Assembly: GCA_963794655.1 (NCBI GenBank)
Contig: CAWCEV010000002.1
Span: forward strand, 124,001-188,000
Reading direction: 5' to 3'
Length of the DNA stretch: 64,000 nucleotides
Source: Roseiarcus sp963794655
Lineage (GTDB): Bacteria > Pseudomonadota > Alphaproteobacteria > Rhizobiales > Beijerinckiaceae
Below the pieces are notes generated by a model. That model had not been told where the DNA came from, searched no databases, and saw nothing but the letters and a program-made list of their open reading frames with translations. Positions 34,924 through 44,190 of this stretch are shown in pieces. The position numbers and the translations under genes are program-made. Each line of letters opens with the position of its first letter. The first letter of the stretch is position 1.

Positions 34924-35565
34924 GTGAACATCGCAACCCGCTCCTTGAGAATCCCCGATGGCAAACTCGCGCGCAAGGTGACGGAGATTGTCCGCGACAC
35001 TGAGTCCGAGCTCCTCTTCAATCATTCGAGCCGAGTTTACTTATTCGGCGCGCTGGCCGGCCAGCATCATGGCCTGAAATTCGATCCGGAATTGCTCTAT
35101 GCCGGAGCCATGTTTCACGACATTGGTCTGACCAAGGCGCATGGCAGCGACGATGAGCGCTTCGAGGTGGACGGCGCGAATGCGGCGCGGGATTTCCTGA
35201 AGCGGCACGGAATCACGCGGACGGATATCGACACGGTGTGGACGGCGATCGCGCTGCACACGACACCCGGCATTCCCAAGCACATGCATCCGGTCGTGGC
35301 GCTGCTGACGGCGGGCGTCGAGATGGATGTTCTTGGCCTCGCTTACGAAGAATATTCCGACGCCGAGCGCGAGGCGGTGGCGAAGGCGTTCCCACGCACG
35401 CCGCATTTCAAGGAGGACATTATCCAGGCCTTCTATGAGGGCATCAAGCACAAGCCCGAAACGACGTTCGGCAACGTCAAGGCCGACGTCCTCGCGGACA
35501 AGGACCCGCATTTCCACCGCGGGAATTTCTGCGTCGTAATTCGCGAATCGCGCTGGCCCGGCTGA
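34924..35565 (+). CDS. HD-domain protein (phosphohydrolase or cyanamide-hydratase-like)
   Basis: This 213-residue protein is of the HD superfamily of metal-dependent hydrolases. The motifs are NHSSRVYLFGAL (first His), ELLYAGAMFHDIGLT (His-Asp pair), and TAIALHTTPGIPKHMHPVV (later His residues and Asp). The layout resembles the cyanamide hydratase / small HD group rather than nucleotide-cyclic diesterases. The GTG at 34924 has AAAGGA seven bases upstream; an ATG at 34879 would add 15 residues. The substrate is unknown. Its regulatory region has been split by the IS element. Confidence 0.8.
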   Translation: MNIATRSLRIPDGKLARKVTEIVRDTESELLFNHSSRVYLFGALAGQHHGLKFDPELLYAGAMFHDIGLTKAHGSDDERFEVDGANAARDFLKRHGITRTDIDTVWTAIALHTTPGIPKHMHPVVALLTAGVEMDVLGLAYEEYSDAEREAVAKAFPRTPHFKEDIIQAFYEGIKHKPETTFGNVKADVLADKDPHFHRGNFCVVIRESRWPG

Positions 35566-35674
35566 CAGCCGCCTTCCCCGAAAAGCCTGCACCGCCGCGG
35601 CGCGTAACTCATTGAATTGATGCTGCATCAGGACTCACGCTCGCATAGCAGCCAACTTATCCAGCCAATCCAGC

Positions 35675-35890
35675 GGCGTGCCGGTCGCGGTGCAGGATTC
35701 GGGTCAAGGACTGGAGCCAGCGATGCTCGAGCGGGTGTTCGAATCCTTGTACGCGCGACAACACCAACCGGTTTGGGACTCGGCCTCTCAAGCTGCCGTT
35801 CGATCAACGAGGCGCATGGCGGGCGCCTTTCGGCGAGCGCCAAACAGCGGCAGGGCGCCACCTTTCAGGTACCCTTCCCGACGAGGCAAA
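35675..35890 (+). pseudogene. Fragment of a histidine kinase ATPase domain
   Basis: Two overlapping frames together give the end of an HATPase domain: VPVAVQDSGQGLEPAMLERV in one, then TPTGLGLGLSSCRSINEAHG and GRLSASAKQRQGATFQVPFP in the other, with a shift near 35755. The rest of the kinase is missing. The fragment resembles the C-terminal end of the other SIAHEINQP-type kinases in this window and may be a recombination relic of one. Confidence 0.65.
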
Positions 35891-36248
35891 TATTCTATCC
35901 TGATTGCAAAGCCGCTCTGCCGAGCTCGTAAGCTCAAGCTCACGCCGCGAAGCTCGCCTCTACGCGGGCAATATCTGCGCCGGAGCTGTCTCGTGTTGCC
36001 ATACACGCCCGCTCCTCGGCAGATCAAAATTGAGGTTTTCGAAAGGGCGAAAGCCCATTGTCGCAGCGACCTCTAAACTATGGTTTAGCGTATCTAACGC
36101 TCAAAGTCTGCTTTGCATACTCGCGTGCAATGGTTCGGGACACGAAAATCATCAATATAGCTCTTGGGTTGAGCGACAGTCTTGGAGTTAAGGCGCCAGC
36201 GCCGCCGAGTCAGGCCGAACAGAAGCCGTCTACACGAGAGGAACTGTC
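35891..36248. other. Intergenic region with a perfect palindrome
   Basis: About 360 bases hold no recognised gene. The notable feature is a 16-base perfect palindrome at 36073-36088, listed separately. Confidence 0.4.
36073..36088. promoter_or_regulatory. Perfect inverted repeat CTAAAC-TATG-GTTTAG
   Basis: A 16-base palindrome with six-base arms and a four-base spacer. It is a possible dimer-binding site, related to the CAAACC/GGTTTG boxes elsewhere in the window. The start of the secreted protein gene lies 160 bases downstream. Confidence 0.4.
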
Positions 36249-36650
36249 ATGATGCGACGTTTCATGCTCGCCGCGGTGGCCGCGGCCTCTCTTTGCACGT
36301 CCGCATCAGCTGCGGGCGAGCCGAAGACCCTCGAGGAAGTGTTTGCACCGCTCTCCGAAGGCCTGTGCGTCACGATCGACGCTGTCCGTGCGGTCGGGGC
36401 GACCGTTCAACTCACACCCGAACAGTTTCAGTTCGTGCGCGGGTTCTGGATGGCAATTCCCCCGGCGACCCGCGACTTGCCGCCCGGCGACAAGGCGTTC
36501 CTGGCGAAGGATTCGAACGGCGTCGCCGTCTTCGGCTTTTTTGACGACGGCGGCGAGGTCTGCGCCGTCTTCCAAGCAACTGATTGGATTGAGCGCGTCG
36601 TCGATGATGTCGGTCGCGGTGAGACCGGAAAGCTCGGACAGGCGATGTGA
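36249..36650 (+). CDS. Secreted hypothetical protein
   Basis: This 133-residue protein has a signal peptide (MMRRFMLAAVAAASLCTSASA). The mature domain has two cysteines (GLCVTID and GEVCAVFQ) that could pair, and a compact mixed pattern (TPEQFQFVRGFWMAIPP, VAVFGFFDDGG). I do not recognise the family. The start at 36249 follows GAGAGGAAC; a second Met is one codon on. A tiny membrane-protein gene follows 42 bases later and may be co-transcribed. Confidence 0.75.
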   Translation: MMRRFMLAAVAAASLCTSASAAGEPKTLEEVFAPLSEGLCVTIDAVRAVGATVQLTPEQFQFVRGFWMAIPPATRDLPPGDKAFLAKDSNGVAVFGFFDDGGEVCAVFQATDWIERVVDDVGRGETGKLGQAM

Positions 36651-36692
36651 TTCCACGGGGAGAGAAGCCGCAAGGCAGCAAGAGAGGCTGAC

Positions 36693-36857
36693 ATGATCAA
36701 TTCCGTCATTTTTTCTCTGATCTACGGGCCCGTCGCCGTCACGCTCGCGTGCTGGTTCATTTTCACAATTGATGCCGGCCGCGTGAAAAAAGACGTTGTT
36801 GTTTGTGTTCTGAGCCAAGAACGGCATCGCTTCCGCGGGAGGCGCCCCGGCTGCTGA
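36693..36857 (+). CDS. Small single-pass membrane protein
   Basis: This 54-residue protein has one hydrophobic helix (about residues 4-25, VIFSLIYGPVAVTLACWFIF) followed by a basic tail (QERHRFRGRRPG), so the C-terminus is likely cytoplasmic. ATG 36693 has AGAGAGG eight bases upstream, a strong sign that it is translated. No family recognised. Confidence 0.6.
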   Translation: MINSVIFSLIYGPVAVTLACWFIFTIDAGRVKKDVVVCVLSQERHRFRGRRPGC

Positions 36858-36999
36858 TTGTTCCGCTCTTGTGAAATGCCTGCGGCCAGTGCGCGAAAAG
36901 ACGCCTCAATGATGCTGCGGGACTCGCTGGTAGCCCTTCGTCGGTATCTACGGCTACAATTCCAGTTCTCGGATCAGGGCGCTCGATCGAGCTTACCGT

Positions 37000-37389
37000 T
37001 CACGTGTCGGCTTCGCGCCGATGTCCCTCGAGCGCGACGCCAACGCAATTGATCAATGTCGGTCCCGCGAAGGGTTTGGGCAGGAAGCAAATCGCGCCCG
37101 CCTGCAGGGCCCGGGCACGAATGGTCTCGTCGGGGAAGGCGGTAATGAATATGAACGGCACGCCGTGACCCTGCGCGCGCGTCGTCGTCAGGAGCTCCAA
37201 CCCGCTCATACCCGGCATCTGCACATCGGCGATGACGCACGACGTGTCATCCAAGCGGCCCGACTGCAAGAAGTCCTCGGCGGACGAAAATGCCTGGACC
37301 GTGTACCCATGCGACCTCAGAAACTTGCTGGTCGCCGCACGAACTGACGCATCGTCGTCGACGACAGAAATAACAGAGCTCGTTGACAA
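37000..37389 (-). CDS. Single-domain response regulator (FixJ receiver type)
   Basis: This 129-residue receiver domain has acidic residues in SVVDDDASVRAAT, phospho-acceptor Asp in CVIADVQMPGMSGLE, Thr in FIFITAFPDE, and Lys in CFLPKPFAGP. No output domain. The start is a TTG at 37389 with GAGGAAGG six bases upstream. It resembles the receiver at 27301-27678. A box A-like site (CATACTTAGGTTTG, 37475-37488) lies 86 bases upstream and may regulate it. Confidence 0.85.
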   Translation of the reverse strand: MSTSSVISVVDDDASVRAATSKFLRSHGYTVQAFSSAEDFLQSGRLDDTSCVIADVQMPGMSGLELLTTTRAQGHGVPFIFITAFPDETIRARALQAGAICFLPKPFAGPTLINCVGVALEGHRREADT

Positions 37390-37474
37390 GACCGGCCTTC
37401 CTCACGCGGGAGCCAGCGCTCGTGCAGCATGACCGCTCCGTCGAAAAATGTGCTGCGAATCAACCTTTTGAAAT

Positions 37475-37488
37475 CATACTTAGGTTTG
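37475..37488. promoter_or_regulatory. Box A-like site CATACTTAGGTTTG
   Basis: It matches the box A core of the bipartite elements at 12 of 14 positions. It is nearly palindromic, so orientation is uncertain. No box B is seen at the expected distance. Confidence 0.4.
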
Positions 37489-37596
37489 CGTGACCGCACT
37501 TTGCAAAGTGTACACGCGAGCGTCTCCAGCCATTCTGATCCGATCGGCTCATGGCTCGCCACCCGGCCGTTTATGAGGTGCTCGAACGTCGCCGCT

Positions 37597-38559
37597 CTAT
37601 TTCACTTCCCCAATGCGCTCGGCCTCCTCGATATTGTCCCTGGTGATGGCGACCGGCGCTAACTGCGTCACCTGTTCCGTTGGTTTCTCCCCGTCGCGCA
37701 GGTACGCAACAAGTATTTCAACCGCGCGGCGGGTCTGGCCGCCCGGCTTCTGCTCAATGGTTCCGGTCAGGTTGCCGGCCTTTATCTCCTCGAGCGCCTC
37801 CGGAAGCGCGTCAAAACCGATGAGTGCAACTTTGCCGACGAGGTTGCGGCTCTTGAGAGCAACCAGCGCTCCCAACGCCATATCGTCATTGGCGCAGACA
37901 ATTACGTCAGGGGGCGACTGCATGCCTGCCAGCGCCAATTCCGTCATCGACAAACCTTGGGCGCGATCGAAGTGGGCCGTGTCTTCGAACACGAACTTGT
38001 ACTTGTCCGGCGCCTTGTCCAGCACATTGTGGAGGCCGTTGCTGCGGTCGATAGCTGGACTCGCCCCGGATTGGCCCTGCAGGTACATAACTCTGGCGCC
38101 GTTCGGGAACAGTTTCATTACGAGTTGGCCCTGCGCCTCCCCGCCCTTGACATTGTCGGCGCTGACGTGAGCGAGAATTCCATGCACGTTGGCGCGCCGG
38201 TCGATTGTGACTGCTGGGATCTTGGAGTCTATCGCCTCCTGCAATGCCGGCGCCAGCGCATCGAAGTCATTCGGATTGATGACAATGCCGTCGACGCCCT
38301 TGGCGATCGCAGCTTCCAGGTCGGCGCTCTGTTTCGGCGAAGAGCGCTGTCCGTCGCTCTCCACGACTGTGATATCACCGAGCCGGTTCGCTTCGTCCTT
38401 AATCTGGCCCATCATGTATACGAAGAAAGGAAACGCCAGATCTGGAACCGACGCGAGGATCGTCAAGTGTTTGCTCGTGGCTTCGGCAGGGGTTGCGGGT
38501 ATGAGCGCCAAGCTCGTTGCGACGGCCAGTAGCGCCGTTCTGGCAAGGTTTCGCAGCAT
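37597..38559 (-). CDS. Sugar-type ABC transporter substrate-binding protein, orphan
   Basis: This 320-residue periplasmic binding protein is of the ribose/LacI-like type (fold 4): signal peptide (MLRNLARTALLAVATSLALIPATPAEA), first lobe (FPFFVYMMGQIKDEANRLG), hinge KGVDGIVINPNDFDALAPAL and second lobe DVIVCANDDMALGALVALKS with GKVALIGFD. The ATG at 38559 has GGAGGGAGG upstream. No permease or ATPase is present. Its gene follows the giant kinase gene on the same strand (gap 141 bases), so it could deliver a ligand signal instead of feeding a transporter; this is an inference. Confidence 0.88.
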   Translation of the reverse strand: MLRNLARTALLAVATSLALIPATPAEATSKHLTILASVPDLAFPFFVYMMGQIKDEANRLGDITVVESDGQRSSPKQSADLEAAIAKGVDGIVINPNDFDALAPALQEAIDSKIPAVTIDRRANVHGILAHVSADNVKGGEAQGQLVMKLFPNGARVMYLQGQSGASPAIDRSNGLHNVLDKAPDKYKFVFEDTAHFDRAQGLSMTELALAGMQSPPDVIVCANDDMALGALVALKSRNLVGKVALIGFDALPEALEEIKAGNLTGTIEQKPGGQTRRAVEILVAYLRDGEKPTEQVTQLAPVAITRDNIEEAERIGEVK

Positions 38560-38700
38560 TTTGATTTCCTCCCTCCAGCGCGCGCGTCGTGCCGTTCCCG
38601 AGGCGACGGCGCGATACTATATCAGGATCAGGCTCAGTATGTTTCTGAGACCTGTCGATGGTCGCGCCATCGCTAATCGCCTCAGTCGATTGCGACGGCC

Positions 38701-41700
38701 CTACTGCTCCGCCCATAGCGGAACGGTGAAGCAGACATCGGCGCCATGGGGAGCGCGCGGCGACACCCAGAGGCGTCCGCCGTGGGCTTCGACGATTGAC
38801 CGGCAAATGGTGAGACCCATGCCGGTGCCGTCAGGTTTCGTCGTGAAGAAGGGCTGGAACATGCGTTCCGCGACTGCCGGATCGAACCCCGTTCCGGTGT
38901 CCCTTACAACGACGAGCACGCTGCTGCCGGGCTCAGCCAGCGTCGAGGAAACCGACAGCTGCCTCGTCCGCTCCGTCTCTTTCATGGCTTCGACGCCATT
39001 CATAATCAGGTTCAGAAGCACCTGCTGCAATTGCACGCGATCGCCCAGGACCGACCGCTCGCCGGAACCCAGTTCGGTGCGCAATTCGACGTCGTGCCGC
39101 ACCAATTCGCCGCGGGCGAGCGCTAGCACTTCCCTGATGACGTCGTCGATGTCGAGCCTGGTCAGTTGTGGCGCGGATTTCCTGGCGAGCGCGCGCAGAC
39201 CACGGATCACCTCGCCCGCGCGCATGCCGTCTCGCGCGATGCAGGCAAGTGCATCCTGCACTTCGTCGAGATCAGGTTCAGCGCGTTTCAGGAACCGCTG
39301 CGCGGCCTCGCTCTGCGTCACGATGGCGGCGAGCGGCTGATTGATTTCGTGGGCGATCGACGCGGTGAGTTCGCCCATCGTCGTCAGCCGGGCCATGCGT
39401 TCAAGGTCGGCCCTTGCGTCCCTCAAAGCTTCCTCGGCGAGTTTGCGCTCGGTGATGTCGACCGAGACCCCGGCAAGAAAGCGAGCGCCTCTCTGCGCCG
39501 GCGCCAGAAAGCCGTCGATCTCAGCCCAGGTGACGCCGCCATCCTTGCGCCTGTAGCGCTTCACGATATGCTCTCTGTAGTACGGCAGACCGGCGGCGTA
39601 GGCCGCTACGATTGCTTCGGTCTCGGCGCGATCGTCCTTGTGGGTGATATCGGCTGGCGAGAGTCGAAGGAGTTCTGCCTCGGAGAAGCCGGTCATTTTC
39701 TGAAAGGCCGGGTTTGCAGCGACGTAGCGTCCGTCCGAACCAACCAGGACGACGCCAACGGGTACGCTTTCGAACAGTTTGCGCCAGCGCTCCTCGCTCA
39801 TCGTCAGTTCGCCATAGAGGCGAGCGTTTTCCAATGAGATCGCGGCCTGCGACGCCAGCAACTCCAGGAGCGAGGTTCGGGCCGGCGTGAAAACGTGCGA
39901 CGCTAAGTTGTTCTCGAGATAGAGTACGCCGATCAGCTTGGCCTGCTTCAGCAAAGGCAGGCAGAGGACTGAACGCGCGCGCTTCTCACGGATGTAGCTG
40001 TCGGTCGAGAAAGGGTCTTGGGCCAAAGCGTCGTCGAGGATCACGCTCTGGCGAGTCCGTACCACATAATGGAGCAAGGATTCGGGTATGTCGGCCAGCG
40101 TCACGGCCTCGCGCCGCACCGTGACCTTGACCGCCTTTTGATCGGCTCTGCTCTCGGCCTCGATCCGTGGGGTATCGCCCTCGAGGAGAATGAGCAGGCC
40201 CCGTTGCGCGCCGGCGTTTTTGAGCGCGATCGTCATCAGGGTTTCGATGAGCCGGTCGAGAACGATCTCGCCGGATACCGCCTGCGCGGCCGTGATCACC
40301 GCCCCAACGTCCAGCTGCTCAACCGCCGCGCCGATCATGGCGGCAGGTCGCGACTGCACGAGCTTATGCCGCAGATGAGGGTTCGCTTCGTCCATTTGAC
40401 GGACTTTTCCGTCCGCCCCCCACCGGACATAGCAGGATCGGGCATTCTGCAGGTAAGCGCGCGAAATCGTTTCGAAGCCGAGCGCCGCATAGAAATTGGC
40501 CGCAAGCTCGTTGGCGAGAGCCTCGTTCTGGACGAAGCCGTTGTCGTGAGCCGATTGAACGGCCTGCTCGTAAAGACGCATGGCGTCGGTCTCGCGCCCT
40601 TCGAGGCGCGCGATCTCGGCGCTCACCAGCGCCGCCCTGTTTGCGAAGTTCTCAGGACAGTGTCGCGCCCACGTATCAAGTTGCAGGTGATGAGCATAAA
40701 GCGCGTCCCGGCTCGGCTCCCGTGCATCGCCCGGCGAAGAGTCCGGAGTCGCAGCTCGCGCGAGGGCGGCATAGAAATGGTACTCAGCCGCCTCGAAGAA
40801 CGGCGGTGATTTCCACATCACCGATTGCGCCCGATCAGCAGCCGCGATAGCGCCTGCGTAGTCGTTGGCATGAAAGCGCGCCTGGAGCTTGCGGATCCAA
40901 TACCAACATGCGGCAAACGCCAAACGTGGGTCTTTTTCGAGGCGCTCCTGAAATAGGCGCTCGTCGAACTGTTCGTCTCCGAAACTTGAGATATCGGAGG
41001 TCAGGCCACGCAGAGCCCGAACGAGGCCGAGCTGTCCGGTCATGATGTCGGCGAACAGGCCGAAGCGCACTCGTCGCGTGTATTCGAGCCCGTTCTCCGC
41101 CTCTCCTTGCACGCCATCGAGCGGCTCGCCGCTGGCCAGAAGCAGCATGGTCAGTGAATTGCTGGCGAACGACGCAAAGGTGAGATCGCCGTTGGTCTGG
41201 GCCGTAATCAGCGCGCGTCGCACCCAATCAATTCCGTCCCGTAAGTGCTTCGTCCACGGATTGATGAGGTGTCCGAAGTCCGAGTAGATGCGCGCCTTGA
41301 AGCGGTCCAGGCCCTGCCGCTCCACCAGATCGATGCCGAGGCGGCCGAAACGAAAGCCCGCCTCGAAATTACCGAAGCGCGACCGAAGTATCATGCCCAG
41401 CCAAACATAGGCATGGCACGACGCGTCGCCATTGCCGTGTTGCAGCGAGAGGCTGGCCATTCGCGCCACGGCGACGCAGAAAAGGTTCTCGTCGGTGAAA
41501 TTGGCTGCAGGCACAGTCAGCGTGAGCACCTCGAGCGTCGCGATGCAGTCGGGGTCGCGTGTGACGGGCAGATCGACGAGCGCTCCGATGGCGCGATCGC
41601 CAAGGTGTCGCCAGAGCCGGTCGAATTCCCGCCGGACGTCGTCGTCGGTAGGGTGAGGCGAAAAGTCGACGCCAACCCGGCGAAGGTATTCGAGACCGAC

Positions 41701-44190
41701 GTTTACCGCGCGGTCGCTTCGGTCGAGCGTGGTATAGAGGGTCATCCGCAGGCAAGCGACGGCCGCTGTGTCAACAAGATTTGCCGCACGTCTCGACAAG
41801 ACGGAAAGCCGTTCCTCGGCGGAGGCCAACCGACCCGTCAAATATTCGCACTCGGCCCAATTGAGCTCGAGATCGAACGCCAATTGGGACGTCTGCTCTC
41901 GATCGCATTCTCGCAGCAAGCCGGAGCCTTTGGAGAAATATTGCAAGGCTGCCGAGTGAGCAGCCGCCGACTTTGCGCGTTTGCCCGCCCTCAAATTGAG
42001 CTCGGCAACCTGCACGCGCTCCTCTAGCGTTTCGATCAACGCCGCGCCGCCGTTCAACTGATTTACAATATCGAATATCTTTTCATCACGCTCGTCCGGC
42101 GCGGTCTCCGACGCGAGCAATCGGCCGATTTGAAGGTGAGTCAGGGCGCGCTCGTGTTCGGGGATCAGCGCATAGGCAGCCTCTTGGACGCGGTCATGGA
42201 CAAAAGCGTAGGCGCCGTCCGGGCGATATATGAGACCGGCCCGGGCCGCTTGCCAGAGCGCCGCATGGACCGCCTCCTTCTCCGATCCGGAAATGAGGTC
42301 TATCGTGGCGACTGCAGCGACGCTTCCAAGGCAGGCCAGAGATCCCAAGGCTTCTTGCGTCGCCTTGGGCAGACGGAGAATCTTCGCGGCCATGAGATCT
42401 GCAACGTTGGCGGTGAAGCCCTTCGCGCGGATCCGATCGATGTCCCACTTCCAGCCGCGCCTGTCCGAATCGAAGGCAAGCAGGCCGTCCTCCGCCAGCG
42501 CGGCGACAAACTGATTCACGAAAAACGCATTGCCTCCGGTTTTCTCAAACACCAGCTTGGCGAGGGGTCGCACATGCTCCGCTTCCGCCCGCAACGCGTC
42601 GGCGATGAGCCGTCTCACGTCGCTGGGCGCGAGAGGCTTGAGCGCGATCTCCTGGACACTCGTCCCAGCGTTGCGGATCCGCTCCAACGTCCGGACGAGC
42701 GCATGAGAGGGGTCGAGTTCGTTGGCGCGGTAGGCGCCAATCAGCAGGACGTGCCGGACATCCGGTTCCGTGACCAAGTGCTCGAGGAGTTCGAGGGTCG
42801 CAGCATCTAGCCATTGCAAATCGTCCAGGAACAGCGCGAGAGGATGCTCTGGCTGGGCGAAAGCGCTGACGAAGCGCCGGAAAACCATCTGGAATCGATT
42901 CCGCGCCTCTTGGGGCGGCAGATCTGGGATCGGGGGCTGCTCACCGATAATTGCGGCGAGCTCGGGAATCAGAGTGACCATGAGTTGGCCATTGGGACCG
43001 AGCGCCGCCAGCAAAGCATGGCGCCAACGGATTAATTCCGTATCGTCCCGGCCAAGAATGCGACGGACGAGACTTTGAAACGCCTGCGCGAGGGTCGCAT
43101 ACGGGATGTCGCGTTTGTACTGATCGAATTTCCCAGCCGCGAACAAGCCTTGGGGCGCGACCGCCTTGCTGAACTCGCTGACGACGGAGGACTTGCCGAC
43201 ACCGCCATGGCCGGACACCAGAATGAATTCAGCCCTTCCTCGTGCGGCGACACGGTCGAACGCCGCAACAAGAGCGTCTACCTCCGCCTTGCGCCCGTAG
43301 AGCTTTTCCGGGATCAGCAGTCTGTCCGGCACATCGCACGCGCCGATGGGAAAGGCGTCAATCCTCCGGTGCGTCTCCCACGAAGTCAGGCACGCGCGCA
43401 GATCCGCTTCGAGGCCGGCGGCGGTCTGAAACCGATCCTCTGGCGACTTTGCGAGCAGCTTCAAGATGATGGCCTCGATGGGGCCGGGAATCTCGTGGAC
43501 CCGCTCGCTTGGCGGAGTCGGCGGGCGGGCGATGTGGCAATGGATCCATTCCAGCGGATCGGATGCAGAGAACGGGAGCGATCCGGTGATCGTCTCGTAA
43601 AGGGTGATGCCGCAGGCGTAGAGATCGCTACGCGAATCAATCGACCGGTTCATGCGGCCGGTCTGCTCGGGCGCCATGTAAGCCAGCGTTCCCGCGATGG
43701 CTTCGGTCGATCCTGGCGCCTGGCGCTCGCGTGGGAGGTGAGAGGCGATGCCGAAACCCGTCAACCAGACCGCCCAGGTCGCGTCGTTGACGAGGATATT
43801 GGCTGGCTTGATATCTTTGTGGATCAGGCCTCGCCCGTGGAGTCTCGCCAGCGCAGCCGCCAGGCCAATGGCAAAGCGCAAAAACGAGGTGATCTCCCAA
43901 GGCCGCCCCAAGAGCCTCAGCAGGGGCTCTCCGCCGGGATCCTCGCTCAATAGCGTAAGCCGACCGTTGTCGGTCACGAGCCTCAGCGGCCGAGCCGCCC
44001 AAGCGGGGTCGAGCTCGCTCCGCAGCTTGAAAGCGTGTTGCAAGCGCGCAATGGCTGCAGGCGACGGCGGGGCGGTTAAAGGCACAGCGGCGAGGACCGG
44101 TAATGGCTCGCCGTCCGGCGCGCCCCGGGACAGGAGGAACTCCCCATCCTCCCACCAAGTTTCAGGCCCGTGTGCGGACAACTCCGTCAT
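38701..44190 (-). CDS. Giant kinase-like/ATPase/GAF/PAS sensor histidine kinase, copy 1 (1829 aa)
   Basis: Domains in order: a Ser/Thr-kinase-like C-lobe (about 60-270, HKDIKPAN at 124-131, APEQTGRMN), an AAA/STAND ATPase (about 300-560, Walker A GHGGVGKSS at 327-335, Walker B LALFLDDLQWLD), a long helical repeat region (about 600-1270), GAF (about 1290-1450), PAS (about 1470-1580), HisKA with SIAHEINQPLAAI near 1600 and HATPase (NLIMNGVEAM, GTGMGLTICRSI). The position of the kinase DFG motif is GFG (145-147), and no glycine loop or VAIK lysine is visible, so the kinase part is probably inactive. ATG 44190. A paralogue of almost equal length is at 57881-63367. It probably reports on an intracellular ligand bound by the repeat region. 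Confidence 0.92.
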   Translation of the reverse strand: MTELSAHGPETWWEDGEFLLSRGAPDGEPLPVLAAVPLTAPPSPAAIARLQHAFKLRSELDPAWAARPLRLVTDNGRLTLLSEDPGGEPLLRLLGRPWEITSFLRFAIGLAAALARLHGRGLIHKDIKPANILVNDATWAVWLTGFGIASHLPRERQAPGSTEAIAGTLAYMAPEQTGRMNRSIDSRSDLYACGITLYETITGSLPFSASDPLEWIHCHIARPPTPPSERVHEIPGPIEAIILKLLAKSPEDRFQTAAGLEADLRACLTSWETHRRIDAFPIGACDVPDRLLIPEKLYGRKAEVDALVAAFDRVAARGRAEFILVSGHGGVGKSSVVSEFSKAVAPQGLFAAGKFDQYKRDIPYATLAQAFQSLVRRILGRDDTELIRWRHALLAALGPNGQLMVTLIPELAAIIGEQPPIPDLPPQEARNRFQMVFRRFVSAFAQPEHPLALFLDDLQWLDAATLELLEHLVTEPDVRHVLLIGAYRANELDPSHALVRTLERIRNAGTSVQEIALKPLAPSDVRRLIADALRAEAEHVRPLAKLVFEKTGGNAFFVNQFVAALAEDGLLAFDSDRRGWKWDIDRIRAKGFTANVADLMAAKILRLPKATQEALGSLACLGSVAAVATIDLISGSEKEAVHAALWQAARAGLIYRPDGAYAFVHDRVQEAAYALIPEHERALTHLQIGRLLASETAPDERDEKIFDIVNQLNGGAALIETLEERVQVAELNLRAGKRAKSAAAHSAALQYFSKGSGLLRECDREQTSQLAFDLELNWAECEYLTGRLASAEERLSVLSRRAANLVDTAAVACLRMTLYTTLDRSDRAVNVGLEYLRRVGVDFSPHPTDDDVRREFDRLWRHLGDRAIGALVDLPVTRDPDCIATLEVLTLTVPAANFTDENLFCVAVARMASLSLQHGNGDASCHAYVWLGMILRSRFGNFEAGFRFGRLGIDLVERQGLDRFKARIYSDFGHLINPWTKHLRDGIDWVRRALITAQTNGDLTFASFASNSLTMLLLASGEPLDGVQGEAENGLEYTRRVRFGLFADIMTGQLGLVRALRGLTSDISSFGDEQFDERLFQERLEKDPRLAFAACWYWIRKLQARFHANDYAGAIAAADRAQSVMWKSPPFFEAAEYHFYAALARAATPDSSPGDAREPSRDALYAHHLQLDTWARHCPENFANRAALVSAEIARLEGRETDAMRLYEQAVQSAHDNGFVQNEALANELAANFYAALGFETISRAYLQNARSCYVRWGADGKVRQMDEANPHLRHKLVQSRPAAMIGAAVEQLDVGAVITAAQAVSGEIVLDRLIETLMTIALKNAGAQRGLLILLEGDTPRIEAESRADQKAVKVTVRREAVTLADIPESLLHYVVRTRQSVILDDALAQDPFSTDSYIREKRARSVLCLPLLKQAKLIGVLYLENNLASHVFTPARTSLLELLASQAAISLENARLYGELTMSEERWRKLFESVPVGVVLVGSDGRYVAANPAFQKMTGFSEAELLRLSPADITHKDDRAETEAIVAAYAAGLPYYREHIVKRYRRKDGGVTWAEIDGFLAPAQRGARFLAGVSVDITERKLAEEALRDARADLERMARLTTMGELTASIAHEINQPLAAIVTQSEAAQRFLKRAEPDLDEVQDALACIARDGMRAGEVIRGLRALARKSAPQLTRLDIDDVIREVLALARGELVRHDVELRTELGSGERSVLGDRVQLQQVLLNLIMNGVEAMKETERTRQLSVSSTLAEPGSSVLVVVRDTGTGFDPAVAERMFQPFFTTKPDGTGMGLTICRSIVEAHGGRLWVSPRAPHGADVCFTVPLWAEQ

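Noticed and set aside
39166..43953. Many plus-strand frames of 60-290 codons opposite the giant kinase gene
   Set aside because: The minus-strand kinase is unambiguous, and frames opposite a high-GC gene stay open by chance.
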